Below are positions 32,764-40,459 of a stretch of DNA of 64,000 bases, piece by piece. The notes under the pieces were generated by a model, which worked only from the letters and a program-made list of their open reading frames with translations, was not told the DNA's origin and did no database searches. This DNA is from Cyanobacteria bacterium OH_CBrB_359 (GTDB taxonomy: Bacteria; Cyanobacteriota; Vampirovibrionia; Gastranaerophilales; Gastranaerophilaceae). The translations under genes and the position numbers were made by a program. Every line of letters starts with the position of its first letter. Positions within the stretch are counted from its first letter, which is position 1. The DNA lies in assembly GCA_023433065.1 (NCBI GenBank), contig JAEZET010000004.1:682001-746000 (forward strand), written 5' to 3'.

Positions 32764-33738
32764 ATGGCTAGTTATACTGTAACCAGAGCCGCAAATGGTC
32801 AAGTTATCGTTTCCTTTAAGGATATGGAAAAGCATAATGTTAAAGGTGTAGGTACAATGACAGGCGATGCTACTTTCGCAGTTGGAACCACTGGTGAAAG
32901 CGATGAAAGTGTATTTCAGGTTGGTAATGATGCTGAATCAGCTAACCTAGAATTTTCTGCAGATAAAACCACTGATAACTTTGAGTTTAATGGTGAAAAT
33001 ATCGATGCAGAATTTAAGAATGAATCAGAACAGGCATATAATGTTCAATGGAATGCAAAAAACAGCAAGTTTGATTCATCTGCCTCAAATTCTTCTTTAA
33101 TATTTGTAGCAGGTGAAGAAAGTTCAAATAACCTAATTACAATTGGAGATAACACAAATAATACCTCTGGATTTGATAACATAGTTAGTGACAGCGGAAA
33201 AAATAACGCTTATGTTGCTCAGGGCAAATCAAGCAATGTATTTGAAACAACAGCTGAGAGTGTCGGAGCATTGATTCAAGGTAGTAATGCTCACAATGAA
33301 TTCTATCTTTCAGGTTCATACGGTGTATTCTCAGGCGGCAGCGCAGATGACTTGTTTGTAACCGATGCTGCTTCAGGAGAATATAACGTAATGCTTGGAA
33401 ATGCAGGCAGTGACAGAATTATTGACTATGGTAGCCATTCATTGTTTGCAGGCGGCGCAGGATATGATTATACAAAAATACTTGGCGAGTATGGCGTCTT
33501 CAACCTTGGATTTGGTGAAGAAGGCTATGTAGAATATGGCTCAAGCGCAGATCATAGTGCAGCATTCACTGCAGAAACTTCTAAGCCTGATAAAAACGGA
33601 AAAGTTTATACTTATAGCGAAGTACTTGCAATGAATCAATTTGAACTCGAAGCTTTCCTTGAAACTTCAGGACTTAAAGATAATCCTTATCTTAACCTTG
33701 TTCTTAACGGTTTAAAAGAAGCTTTTAATCAGCAATAA
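32764..33738 (+). CDS. RTX-like beta-repeat protein
   Basis: 324 acidic residues, poor in Cys and Lys and rich in G, S, N, D. After a Ser/Asn-rich region it has degenerate GGxGxD-type repeats: SGGSADDLFVTD, LGNAGSDRIIDYGS and AGGAGYDYTKILG at about 195-245. These resemble calcium-binding RTX nonapeptides but in low number. The C terminus is a helical tail (YSEVLAMNQFELEAFLETSG, about 280-300). No Sec signal; RTX proteins usually leave by type I secretion, but no transporter is nearby. Own promoter, strong RBS and terminator suggest high expression. It might be a secreted or surface protein. Confidence 0.65.
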   Translation: MASYTVTRAANGQVIVSFKDMEKHNVKGVGTMTGDATFAVGTTGESDESVFQVGNDAESANLEFSADKTTDNFEFNGENIDAEFKNESEQAYNVQWNAKNSKFDSSASNSSLIFVAGEESSNNLITIGDNTNNTSGFDNIVSDSGKNNAYVAQGKSSNVFETTAESVGALIQGSNAHNEFYLSGSYGVFSGGSADDLFVTDAASGEYNVMLGNAGSDRIIDYGSHSLFAGGAGYDYTKILGEYGVFNLGFGEEGYVEYGSSADHSAAFTAETSKPDKNGKVYTYSEVLAMNQFELEAFLETSGLKDNPYLNLVLNGLKEAFNQQ

Positions 33739-33757
33739 ATTAAGTTAAATATAATAT

Positions 33758-33784
33758 AAAAAGCACCTACAAGGTGCTTTTTTA
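33758..33784 (+). terminator. Rho-independent terminator of the RTX-like gene
   Basis: AAAAAGCACCT pairs perfectly with AGGTGCTTTTT around a 3-nt loop and ends in T residues. Confidence 0.95.
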
Positions 33785-34489
33785 GTGGTATTTAACTATT
33801 TTTAATTTGAAATTTTCTTTAATTATTTTTTTGCAGATGTTAATAATTTGTTTTTCAAATAATTTACCTTCTTTTGATTTATAGCATTTCATATCATATA
33901 AATCATAGTTGTTATTCGGTATTTTTGTTTTCAATATGCTTATTTCCGGTCCATTGTCGTTTACTATATCGTTTGCGTCAATAATCAGAATATGGAAGGG
34001 TTTGTCTTTTCTTATATCTGATATTGTTTTAAAAAGTTTTTTGGCATCATTTCCAACTTTTTCATCTTTTAAAAATTGTACAAACAATATCGGTTTTTCC
34101 GAGTTCATTATTTGATTAAAGTTTTTGATTCTTGCAGAATACATTTTGATAATAGCTTCTTTGTCGTTAATCCCGAAGCTGCTTTCATGGCTAAAATTAA
34201 TTTTAGCAGGGATATCCCACTTTTTAATATCATCCTGATATTCAAGCCCATCAAAAAAATTAATAAAATTGTTTGCTATGTTATCGGTTATTACTGATGC
34301 TTTATGATACCATGCAAGATCAAAAGGAAGAGTCAGTTCCCCATGGGCTCTAATTTTTTTTAGCTTCCATCTTGTTAAAACCGTTTTTGGAAAGCAATTT
34401 GGACCAAGAGACACAATGTAGTAATCTTGTTTTTTAAATGAATTAAGAAATTTTCTTAATTTACTCATATAATTTTTAAAAAAAATCAT
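33782..34489 (-). CDS. DUF1796-type putative papain-like cysteine peptidase
   Basis: About 235 residues from the ATG at 34489; a longer frame from 34555 would overlap the upstream gene by 50 nt. YIVSLGPNCFPKTVLTRWKL and ELTLPFDLAWY match the DUF1796 opening (S-L-G-x-x-C ... P-F-D-W). INFSHESSFG and ILIIDANDIV complete the pattern. Family members are predicted papain-like enzymes commonly found in surface-glycan loci; the activity is unproven. It follows a radical SAM gene by 16 nt on the same strand. Confidence 0.75.
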   Translation of the reverse strand: MIFFKNYMSKLRKFLNSFKKQDYYIVSLGPNCFPKTVLTRWKLKKIRAHGELTLPFDLAWYHKASVITDNIANNFINFFDGLEYQDDIKKWDIPAKINFSHESSFGINDKEAIIKMYSARIKNFNQIMNSEKPILFVQFLKDEKVGNDAKKLFKTISDIRKDKPFHILIIDANDIVNDNGPEISILKTKIPNNNYDLYDMKCYKSKEGKLFEKQIINICKKIIKENFKLKIVKYH

Positions 34490-34505
34490 ATCAAATCTCT
34501 TGTTA

Positions 34506-35480
34506 TCAGCAGATGAGCTTGTTTTTACCTTCTTTAAGGCTTCTTGCCCTGTCATAGAGTTCCCATCTCATTCCCAGTTCATTTGCCCTGTTAATTACAT
34601 AGTCAATCAATTTAAGGTAATAATCAGATATTGTGGAGCGGTTCATTTTATACCAGACATCTTCAATATCAAGAGCAAGCCAGCGTCCGCCTATATTGTA
34701 TGTTTGTTGGATCCATTTTTCAATTTCATTAATATTATCGTTTACGTTTGGAATTATAATATATTTTGATGTCATTAAGCCCCAGTCTTTAGTATTTGCT
34801 GCAGCATATTTTTCAAGATTTTTAAGAACTGTGTTATAACAATCGACCTGTTTTATTCTTTTGTATGTTTGAGGGGTTGCTGAATCTATTGAAACAACTA
34901 CATTTAATAAACCTTCTTTTATTGCTCTTTCGATTGCCGGGCTGTATTTAATTCCTGAGGAATGGATTCTCATATTATAGAAATTATTGTCTGTTAGAAT
35001 ATGGATTAATTCTTCAAAATCACTGTGAATTGTGGGTTCACCACCACCGAAGGAAACTTCACCGCCAGGTTTTAATATTCCTTTTTCAATCATATCTTTA
35101 ATTACAGGTACAACGTTGTACGGAATAACTTTTTTGTAAAACTCTCTGTTCTGGACGGCATAACAGTAGGTGCAATTTGAATTACATGCTATCCAGTGGT
35201 TAAATTGTAGAAAATTTATGTAATCTTCTTCATCCCATTCTTTTTCTTCAAGAAATATGCAGCCCATACATTTGGGAGAAAGATTATGATTGCGGTGTTC
35301 TTTGCGAAAGATTCTTTTTTTATCAAAAATTTCTTGCCAGTCAATACTTTCGCCCCTGTATTTCTCTATTAAATCTATGCCGCCTCCGCCTTGATGACAA
35401 GTAAAACAACAGGTTGTAAGTCTTAGATGCTCAAAATCTATTCCATGTTCTATATACCTGCAGCTTAGATATTTTTCCAT
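34506..35480 (-). CDS. Radical SAM protein with N-terminal auxiliary cysteine cluster (paralogue 1)
   Basis: 324 residues. The N-terminal module (1-80) reads SCRYIEHGIDF, TTCCFTCHQGGGG, SIDWQEIFDKKR and KCMGC. The radical SAM core follows with HWIACNSNCTYC (CX3CX2C) and VSFGGGEPTIH. The four conserved N-terminal cysteines (C7, one of C24/25, C72xxC75) look like a SPASM-type auxiliary site placed before, not after, the core. The C terminus has the shared ALDIEDVWYKMNR segment and DRARSLKEGK. Divergent from the three plus-strand paralogues; ATG start. Substrate unknown. Confidence 0.85.
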   Translation of the reverse strand: MEKYLSCRYIEHGIDFEHLRLTTCCFTCHQGGGGIDLIEKYRGESIDWQEIFDKKRIFRKEHRNHNLSPKCMGCIFLEEKEWDEEDYINFLQFNHWIACNSNCTYCYAVQNREFYKKVIPYNVVPVIKDMIEKGILKPGGEVSFGGGEPTIHSDFEELIHILTDNNFYNMRIHSSGIKYSPAIERAIKEGLLNVVVSIDSATPQTYKRIKQVDCYNTVLKNLEKYAAANTKDWGLMTSKYIIIPNVNDNINEIEKWIQQTYNIGGRWLALDIEDVWYKMNRSTISDYYLKLIDYVINRANELGMRWELYDRARSLKEGKNKLIC

Positions 35481-35651
35481 TATTTCTCATCCCGCTTCCT
35501 GATAATAAACTAGCATTTACCCTATCAATAGTCAAGTTGTGAGCCGATTGTTATTTGTTTTTATATCTTATAATATTGAATTCTATTGTTTCTGGTATAA
35601 ATTGATAGTATAATTTTTAATAATATATTTAATGCTTAACGGAGAAATAAA

Positions 35652-36611
35652 TTGAAGTATGTAAGCTGCAGACATATAGAACATGGGATAAGTTTTTTTT
35701 CGAACAGTGTTCCGATATGTTGTATAAGCAGTCATGTCGGTGGCGGGAATATAACTCAAATAGAAAATTATAACGGGGAACCGATTAATTGGGAAGAAAT
35801 CTTTGCAACCAGAAGAAAAATGAGAGAAGAGCATAAAAAGGGTAATATTAACCCGAAATGTGACGGCTGTTATTACCTTTCTAAACAAAAATGGAATCAA
35901 AATGATTATTTTGATGAAGTTTTAATCGGGCATTGGACTCACTGTAACTGCAGGTGTGTCTATTGCTATACAGAATTGGATAAGAATTTTTTTAACACAA
36001 GGCAATCTTATAATGTTTTGCCTATTATTAAAGATATGATTGAAAAACGGGCACTGAATCCTAACGGTATAGTTACTTTTGGGGGTGGTGAACCTACGGT
36101 TTTAAAGGAATTTGAGGAACTGATTTATGTATTGCTTGATTATGACATGAAGAATATAAGGGTTCATTCGTCAGGCATTGAGTATAGTCCAGCAATTGCT
36201 AAAGGACTTGAGCTCGGAAAAATCACTCTGATTACTTCCATTGATTCAAGTTCACCTGAAACTTACCAAAAGATTAAACAGGTTCCTTGTTATGACAGAG
36301 TTTGGGAAAACCTCGAAAAATATGCAAAAGCAAAAGGCTTAATTAGGACAAAATATGTTATAGTCCCGGGTGTAAATGATAACTTTGAAGAAATCACAAA
36401 TTGGCTTAAAAAAACATATGCAGTCGGAATACGAGATATTGCCTATGATATTGAGGATAACTGGTTCAAGCATAACAGAGATAACATACCGGCACATATT
36501 TATGAGTTGTGCGATTATATCTGGGATAATTACAGGTCATTTAATTTGTTGACTTGTGAACTGTATGAAAGGGCTTCTAATCTAAGAAAAGACCGAATGG
36601 AAAAACGCTGA
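35652..36611 (+). CDS. Radical SAM protein with N-terminal auxiliary cysteine cluster (paralogue 2)
   Basis: 319 residues. It has C6 (SCRHIEHGISF), C23-C24 (PICCISSHVGGG), C70xxC73 (KCDGC), the radical SAM cysteines C98-C102-C105 (WTHCNCRCVYC) and TFGGGEPTV. The YDIEDNWFKHNRDNIP segment near residue 260 is shared with the other family members. The start is TTG at 35652 with GGAGAAATAAA upstream. It is the first of three head-to-tail paralogues. Confidence 0.86.
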   Translation: MKYVSCRHIEHGISFFSNSVPICCISSHVGGGNITQIENYNGEPINWEEIFATRRKMREEHKKGNINPKCDGCYYLSKQKWNQNDYFDEVLIGHWTHCNCRCVYCYTELDKNFFNTRQSYNVLPIIKDMIEKRALNPNGIVTFGGGEPTVLKEFEELIYVLLDYDMKNIRVHSSGIEYSPAIAKGLELGKITLITSIDSSSPETYQKIKQVPCYDRVWENLEKYAKAKGLIRTKYVIVPGVNDNFEEITNWLKKTYAVGIRDIAYDIEDNWFKHNRDNIPAHIYELCDYIWDNYRSFNLLTCELYERASNLRKDRMEKR

Positions 36612-36628
36612 AGCAAAAAGGTAATTCA

Positions 36629-37630
36629 TTGGAATATAAAAGCTGTAAATGGATAGAACATGGTATGGTACTTGATTATTGCAATATAATCAGGTTTTGT
36701 AGCAATGTTAACCCTGAAGGCGGCGGTAGGCCAGTTATTTATGAAAATTATTGTGGTGGAAAAATTGATTGGAATGATTTTTTCAGAGTTAAAAATATTT
36801 ACAGGGAAAAATTAAAAAACGGTGAAGAACCTCAAGAATGTAAAAACTGTGTTGGCTATGAAGATAAAGAGTGGGATGGCGGAAATTACATTAATGAAAT
36901 ACTTTTTACCCCCTGGTTTGCTTGTAATTCCAAGTGTATATATTGTGATGCATCTAAAGATCCTGAAATTGCAAGAAACACAATACCTTATAACATCATT
37001 CCTCTAGTAAAAGATATGATTGCCAATAATATCTTGAAAAAAGATGCAATTATTGACTTTGCTGGCGGTGAGCCTACTATATATGAAAATTTTGAAGAAT
37101 TATTGAATCTGTTCATAAATGAAAATTTTAGTAAAATAATAATTCATACAAATGCGATAAATCATTCTCCAGCTATTGAAGAGGGGATAAGAAACGGGCT
37201 TATAAATATATTGGTATCGGTTGATGCAGGCACAAAAGATGTCCATAAAATTGTAAAAGGAGTCGAATCTTTTGATGCGGTTTGGGGTAATTTAAAAAGA
37301 TATTCCGCAGTACAAAAAGAACCCTTTAAGCAGGTTAAAACAAAATATCTTTTAGTTCCGGGATATAATGACAATAAAGAACAAATTGATTTATGGCTTG
37401 AAAAATCTCATGATATAGGGATTAAAAATGTTGTATTTAACCTTGACCACAGGTGGCTGGTAAATAATAATTGTGTTAATTCAAATGTTATGGATGTATA
37501 TAATTTGATGAATTATGCTCTATCAGCAGCTAAAAGAAGAGGGATGTATTGCGAATTATACGGGCAAATTTTCAAAGTTAAAACTATGATTGAGAATAAG
37601 GTGGAACACAATCAGGCTGGATTTTTTTAA
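36629..37630 (+). CDS. Radical SAM protein with N-terminal auxiliary cysteine cluster (paralogue 3)
   Basis: 333 residues, starting with TTG at 36629 (AAGG 7 nt before), 17 nt after paralogue 2. N-terminal module: SCKWIEHGMVL, IRFCSNVNPEGGG, KIDWNDFF and ECKNC. Core: WFACNSKCIYC and DFAGGEPTI. Only one cysteine remains where others have CC, which fits one ligand at that position. The C-terminal VFNLDHRWLVNNN replaces the DIEDNW segment, so this copy is the most divergent. Confidence 0.86.
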   Translation: MEYKSCKWIEHGMVLDYCNIIRFCSNVNPEGGGRPVIYENYCGGKIDWNDFFRVKNIYREKLKNGEEPQECKNCVGYEDKEWDGGNYINEILFTPWFACNSKCIYCDASKDPEIARNTIPYNIIPLVKDMIANNILKKDAIIDFAGGEPTIYENFEELLNLFINENFSKIIIHTNAINHSPAIEEGIRNGLINILVSVDAGTKDVHKIVKGVESFDAVWGNLKRYSAVQKEPFKQVKTKYLLVPGYNDNKEQIDLWLEKSHDIGIKNVVFNLDHRWLVNNNCVNSNVMDVYNLMNYALSAAKRRGMYCELYGQIFKVKTMIENKVEHNQAGFF

Positions 37631-37646
37631 ATCAGGGGTAAAAATA

Positions 37647-38660
37647 TTGGAATTTTTTAATACAAAGAAAAAATTTTTAAGTTGTAAGTGGCTTGAACAC
37701 GGAATTATTTTTGACTATAACAATCTTATCAGAGTATGCTGTGAACAAAGTCATGAGGGTGGCGGCAGGTATATATTGCAAACAGACTTTGATGGCGAAA
37801 ATATTGACTGGGAAGATATTTTTAAACAAAAAAAGAACCAGCGTAAACTTCAAAGAGAAGGCAAAGTATTTGAAAAATGCAAAAATTGCCATATGCTTGA
37901 AGTAAAAGACTGGGATGATGAAGACTACATAAACACTTTACTTTTGACTCATTGGACTGACTGTAACTCAAGATGTATATATTGTCCGGCGATTAGAGAT
38001 GATGAACTGGCAAAAACAAACAGACATTACAGTATAATAAGTACAATTAAGAATATGATGAAAAAAAATATTCTTAAAAAAGATTCTCAGGTTGATATAT
38101 CAGGCGGTGAAGCTCTTATTTATCCTGAATTTGAAGAGCTTTTGAACTTGCTTTTAGACTATGGCATAAAAAATATTCTGATTAATACATCAGGCATAAA
38201 ATTTAGTCCTTTGGTTGAAAATGGTATTTCTGCAGGAAAGATAAAGCTTGTTGTATCTCTTGATGCAGGAAATAAAACAACTCATAAAATGATTAAGCTT
38301 ACAGATTCTTTTGATGTTGTGACAGCAAATTTAAAAAAGTATGCAAAAGCTCAAAACGGCAAAAATGATGAAGTTATTTCTAAATATATAATATTGCCAG
38401 GGATTAATGATAATAAGGAAGAAATTGATGCTTGGCTTGCACTAAATAGAGAACTTGGGATAAAATCGCTGGCATTAGATATCGATATTTTATGGTATTC
38501 AAAAAATAAAAAGAATATACCGTTACATATTTATCAACTTTTAAAATATACAAAAAAACAAGCTAAAAAACTTGGATTTAATTTTGTATTTTGGGATAGA
38601 GCTTTTATATTAAGACCCAAAAAGCTTTTCTCAATAAAGAAGTTTTTAAAAATAAATTAA
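37647..38660 (+). CDS. Radical SAM protein with N-terminal auxiliary cysteine cluster (paralogue 4)
   Basis: 338 residues. The start is taken as TTG at 37647 (AGGGG 8 nt upstream), giving MEFFNTKKKFLSCKWLEHG like paralogue 5 at 51 kb; the frame is open from 37590 inside the previous gene. It has IRVCCEQSHEGGG, NIDWEDIF, KCKNC, then WTDCNSRCIYC and DISGGEALI (GGEP is GGEA here). The C terminus is basic. Downstream it converges on ribH with 2 nt between the stops. Confidence 0.85.
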   Translation: MEFFNTKKKFLSCKWLEHGIIFDYNNLIRVCCEQSHEGGGRYILQTDFDGENIDWEDIFKQKKNQRKLQREGKVFEKCKNCHMLEVKDWDDEDYINTLLLTHWTDCNSRCIYCPAIRDDELAKTNRHYSIISTIKNMMKKNILKKDSQVDISGGEALIYPEFEELLNLLLDYGIKNILINTSGIKFSPLVENGISAGKIKLVVSLDAGNKTTHKMIKLTDSFDVVTANLKKYAKAQNGKNDEVISKYIILPGINDNKEEIDAWLALNRELGIKSLALDIDILWYSKNKKNIPLHIYQLLKYTKKQAKKLGFNFVFWDRAFILRPKKLFSIKKFLKIN

Positions 38661-38662
38661 AT

Positions 38663-39130
38663 TTATTTAATTAGAGTTGAAAGACTTACCATTTCTATAG
38701 CTGACTTAGCGGCTTCAGATCCTTTATTTCCTGATTTTGTTCCTGCTCTTTCAATGGCTTGTTCTAAATTGTCACAGGTTAAAACCCCGAATATAACGGG
38801 AAGCGAATATTCAAGAGAAACATGTGCTATACCTTTTGATAATTCTGCTGCGACGTAATCAAAATGAGATGTGGCACCTTTTATTATAGCGCCAAGTGTA
38901 ATAATAGCACTGTATCTGTTAGATTTAGCAGCTTTTTGAGCTATTAAAGGGATTTCAAATGCACCGGGAACCCAGATTACATCAATATTTTTTTCATCAA
39001 CACCATGTCTTGTAAGTTCATCAATAGCACCTGACAGGAGTTTTGACCCTATAAATTCGTTGAATCTGGATATTATGATACAGAATTTTTCATTTGTTGT
39101 TGTCAACATTCCCTGAATTACATTTGGCAT
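38663..39130 (-). CDS. ribH: 6,7-dimethyl-8-ribityllumazine synthase
   Basis: 155 residues, normal length. RibH makes lumazine, the riboflavin precursor, in large cytosolic capsid-like assemblies. Signatures are ISRFNEFIGSKLLSGA, VPGAFEIPL, LGAIIKGATSHFDYV with the catalytic His, and the C-terminal GVLT..NLEQAIERAGTKSGNKGSEAA. The other rib genes except ribF are absent from the window. Confidence 0.97.
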   Translation of the reverse strand: MPNVIQGMLTTTNEKFCIIISRFNEFIGSKLLSGAIDELTRHGVDEKNIDVIWVPGAFEIPLIAQKAAKSNRYSAIITLGAIIKGATSHFDYVAAELSKGIAHVSLEYSLPVIFGVLTCDNLEQAIERAGTKSGNKGSEAAKSAIEMVSLSTLIK

Positions 39131-39301
39131 AATTTTCTCCGATTAATTATCTTTTCTAAATTCTACATCATCCAGAAAAAATATTAAAGTTTTAAATGCA
39201 TTAATTTTACATATTAATATTTTAAATAGCTAATTGGGGTATTTTCTGAATTTAAAAATCAAATTACACTTTTTTTGGACTTGAAGGGATGGTAAATAAT
39301 T

Positions 39302-39409
39302 ATGAAAATAGCCAAAGCTGTATTAGGCAGCAGGTGTGCTTTTAGCACTGTTTATATAACATTGCTTTATGCTATATTGTTAATGTGTTCTCAGATTATT
39401 CTTGTATAA
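39302..39409 (+). CDS. Possible 35-residue single-TM protein
   Basis: A short frame opening MKIAKAVLGSRCAF, then a hydrophobic stretch YITLLYAILLMCSQIILV. An RBS-like AAGGGATGG lies about 9 nt before the ATG. It lies in the gap between ribH and ribF on the opposite strand, and ends 1 nt before the ribF stop. AT-rich DNA yields such frames by chance, so confidence is low. Confidence 0.3.
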   Translation: MKIAKAVLGSRCAFSTVYITLLYAILLMCSQIILV

Positions 39410-39410
39410 A

Positions 39411-40331
39411 TCAGTAATGGTTTGGTTTATAGTTTTCGGCGAATTCGATATCTTTAATTATTTGTGATTTTAGCTGGGCTATGGAGTTGAATTTAATTTC
39501 ATTTCTGATTTTCGTAATGAATGATATCTTGATTATTTCTCCGTAAATATCCTGATTAAAATCAAGGATATGGACTTCTGCTGTGGGCTTAACTCCTGAT
39601 TTTACAGTAGGTCTGAAACCATAGTTCAAGACGCCTTTGTATAATTTGTTTTTAACTTCAACATTAACAAGATATATTCCTGTAGGTACTTCAACAATAC
39701 TTTCCGGATAAGAGAAGTTAGCGGTATTAAATCCCATTTGTCTTCCGATTTTATCACCTTCAATTACCGTTGATTTTATGAAGAAATTATAGCCTAAAAG
39801 GCAGTTAGCAAGTTCCAGATTACCACATTCTACTGCATTTCTGACTGCAGAGCTGCTTGTAACAACCTGATTGCAAGTAATCGGCGGAATTTCAAAATAT
39901 CTGTAGTTATAATGTGTTTGGAATTTTCTTAAAAAATTACTGTTACCTTGCCTGTTGTAACCAAAATAGTGGTTAAAACCGGTTGTAATGGCAATAGGTG
40001 AAAAATATTTTACTAAAATATCTTTTAAATAGCTTGTTGCACTTAGCTTTGCAATTGTTTCGTTAAAGTCTAATATAATAATATTATCAACATTCATATC
40101 TTTTAGCATGTCAATTTTATCATCAAGAGTTAATATGTGCTTCACTTTGTTTTTCATAATAAAAGTCATAGGATGTTCTTTAAAAAGTATTATCCCGGAT
40201 TCTGAGTTATTTTCTTTTGCATAATTAACGGCAGTTTTAATTACAACCTTGTGCCCCTGATGTAATCCGTCAAAGAAGCCTAATGCTAATGATAAATTTG
40301 GTATATTTTCTAAATTGTGTATGATATTCAT
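39411..40331 (-). CDS. ribF: Bifunctional riboflavin kinase / FAD synthetase
   Basis: 306 residues with both domains. The N-terminal FMN adenylyltransferase carries ALGFFDGLHQGHK (HxGH-type, G-x-H-x-G-H here as GLHQGH) and TSSSAVRNAVECG. The C-terminal flavokinase begins VIEGDKIGRQMGFNTANF and includes GVLNYGFRPTV and EVHILDFNQDIYG. It converts riboflavin to FMN then FAD. Confidence 0.96.
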   Translation of the reverse strand: MNIIHNLENIPNLSLALGFFDGLHQGHKVVIKTAVNYAKENNSESGIILFKEHPMTFIMKNKVKHILTLDDKIDMLKDMNVDNIIILDFNETIAKLSATSYLKDILVKYFSPIAITTGFNHYFGYNRQGNSNFLRKFQTHYNYRYFEIPPITCNQVVTSSSAVRNAVECGNLELANCLLGYNFFIKSTVIEGDKIGRQMGFNTANFSYPESIVEVPTGIYLVNVEVKNKLYKGVLNYGFRPTVKSGVKPTAEVHILDFNQDIYGEIIKISFITKIRNEIKFNSIAQLKSQIIKDIEFAENYKPNHY

Positions 40332-40424
40332 CCAATTAATTATATAAAAAAATAACTGATTAAAAAAGTTTTAATATAAATTTATAATTATTATACTGAT
40401 AAGTATTCAATCGGTCGGTAAAAT

Positions 40425-40453
40425 TTGTTAGTATATAGTGGTAGTTTTATAGT
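40425..40453 (+). promoter_or_regulatory. Promoter of the GH13 gene, probably leaderless
   Basis: TTGTTA and TATAGT with a 17-nt spacer. The -10 ends 6 nt before the ATG at 40460 and no Shine-Dalgarno is present, so transcription should start at or next to the start codon. Confidence 0.6.
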
Positions 40454-40459
40454 ATTGGT

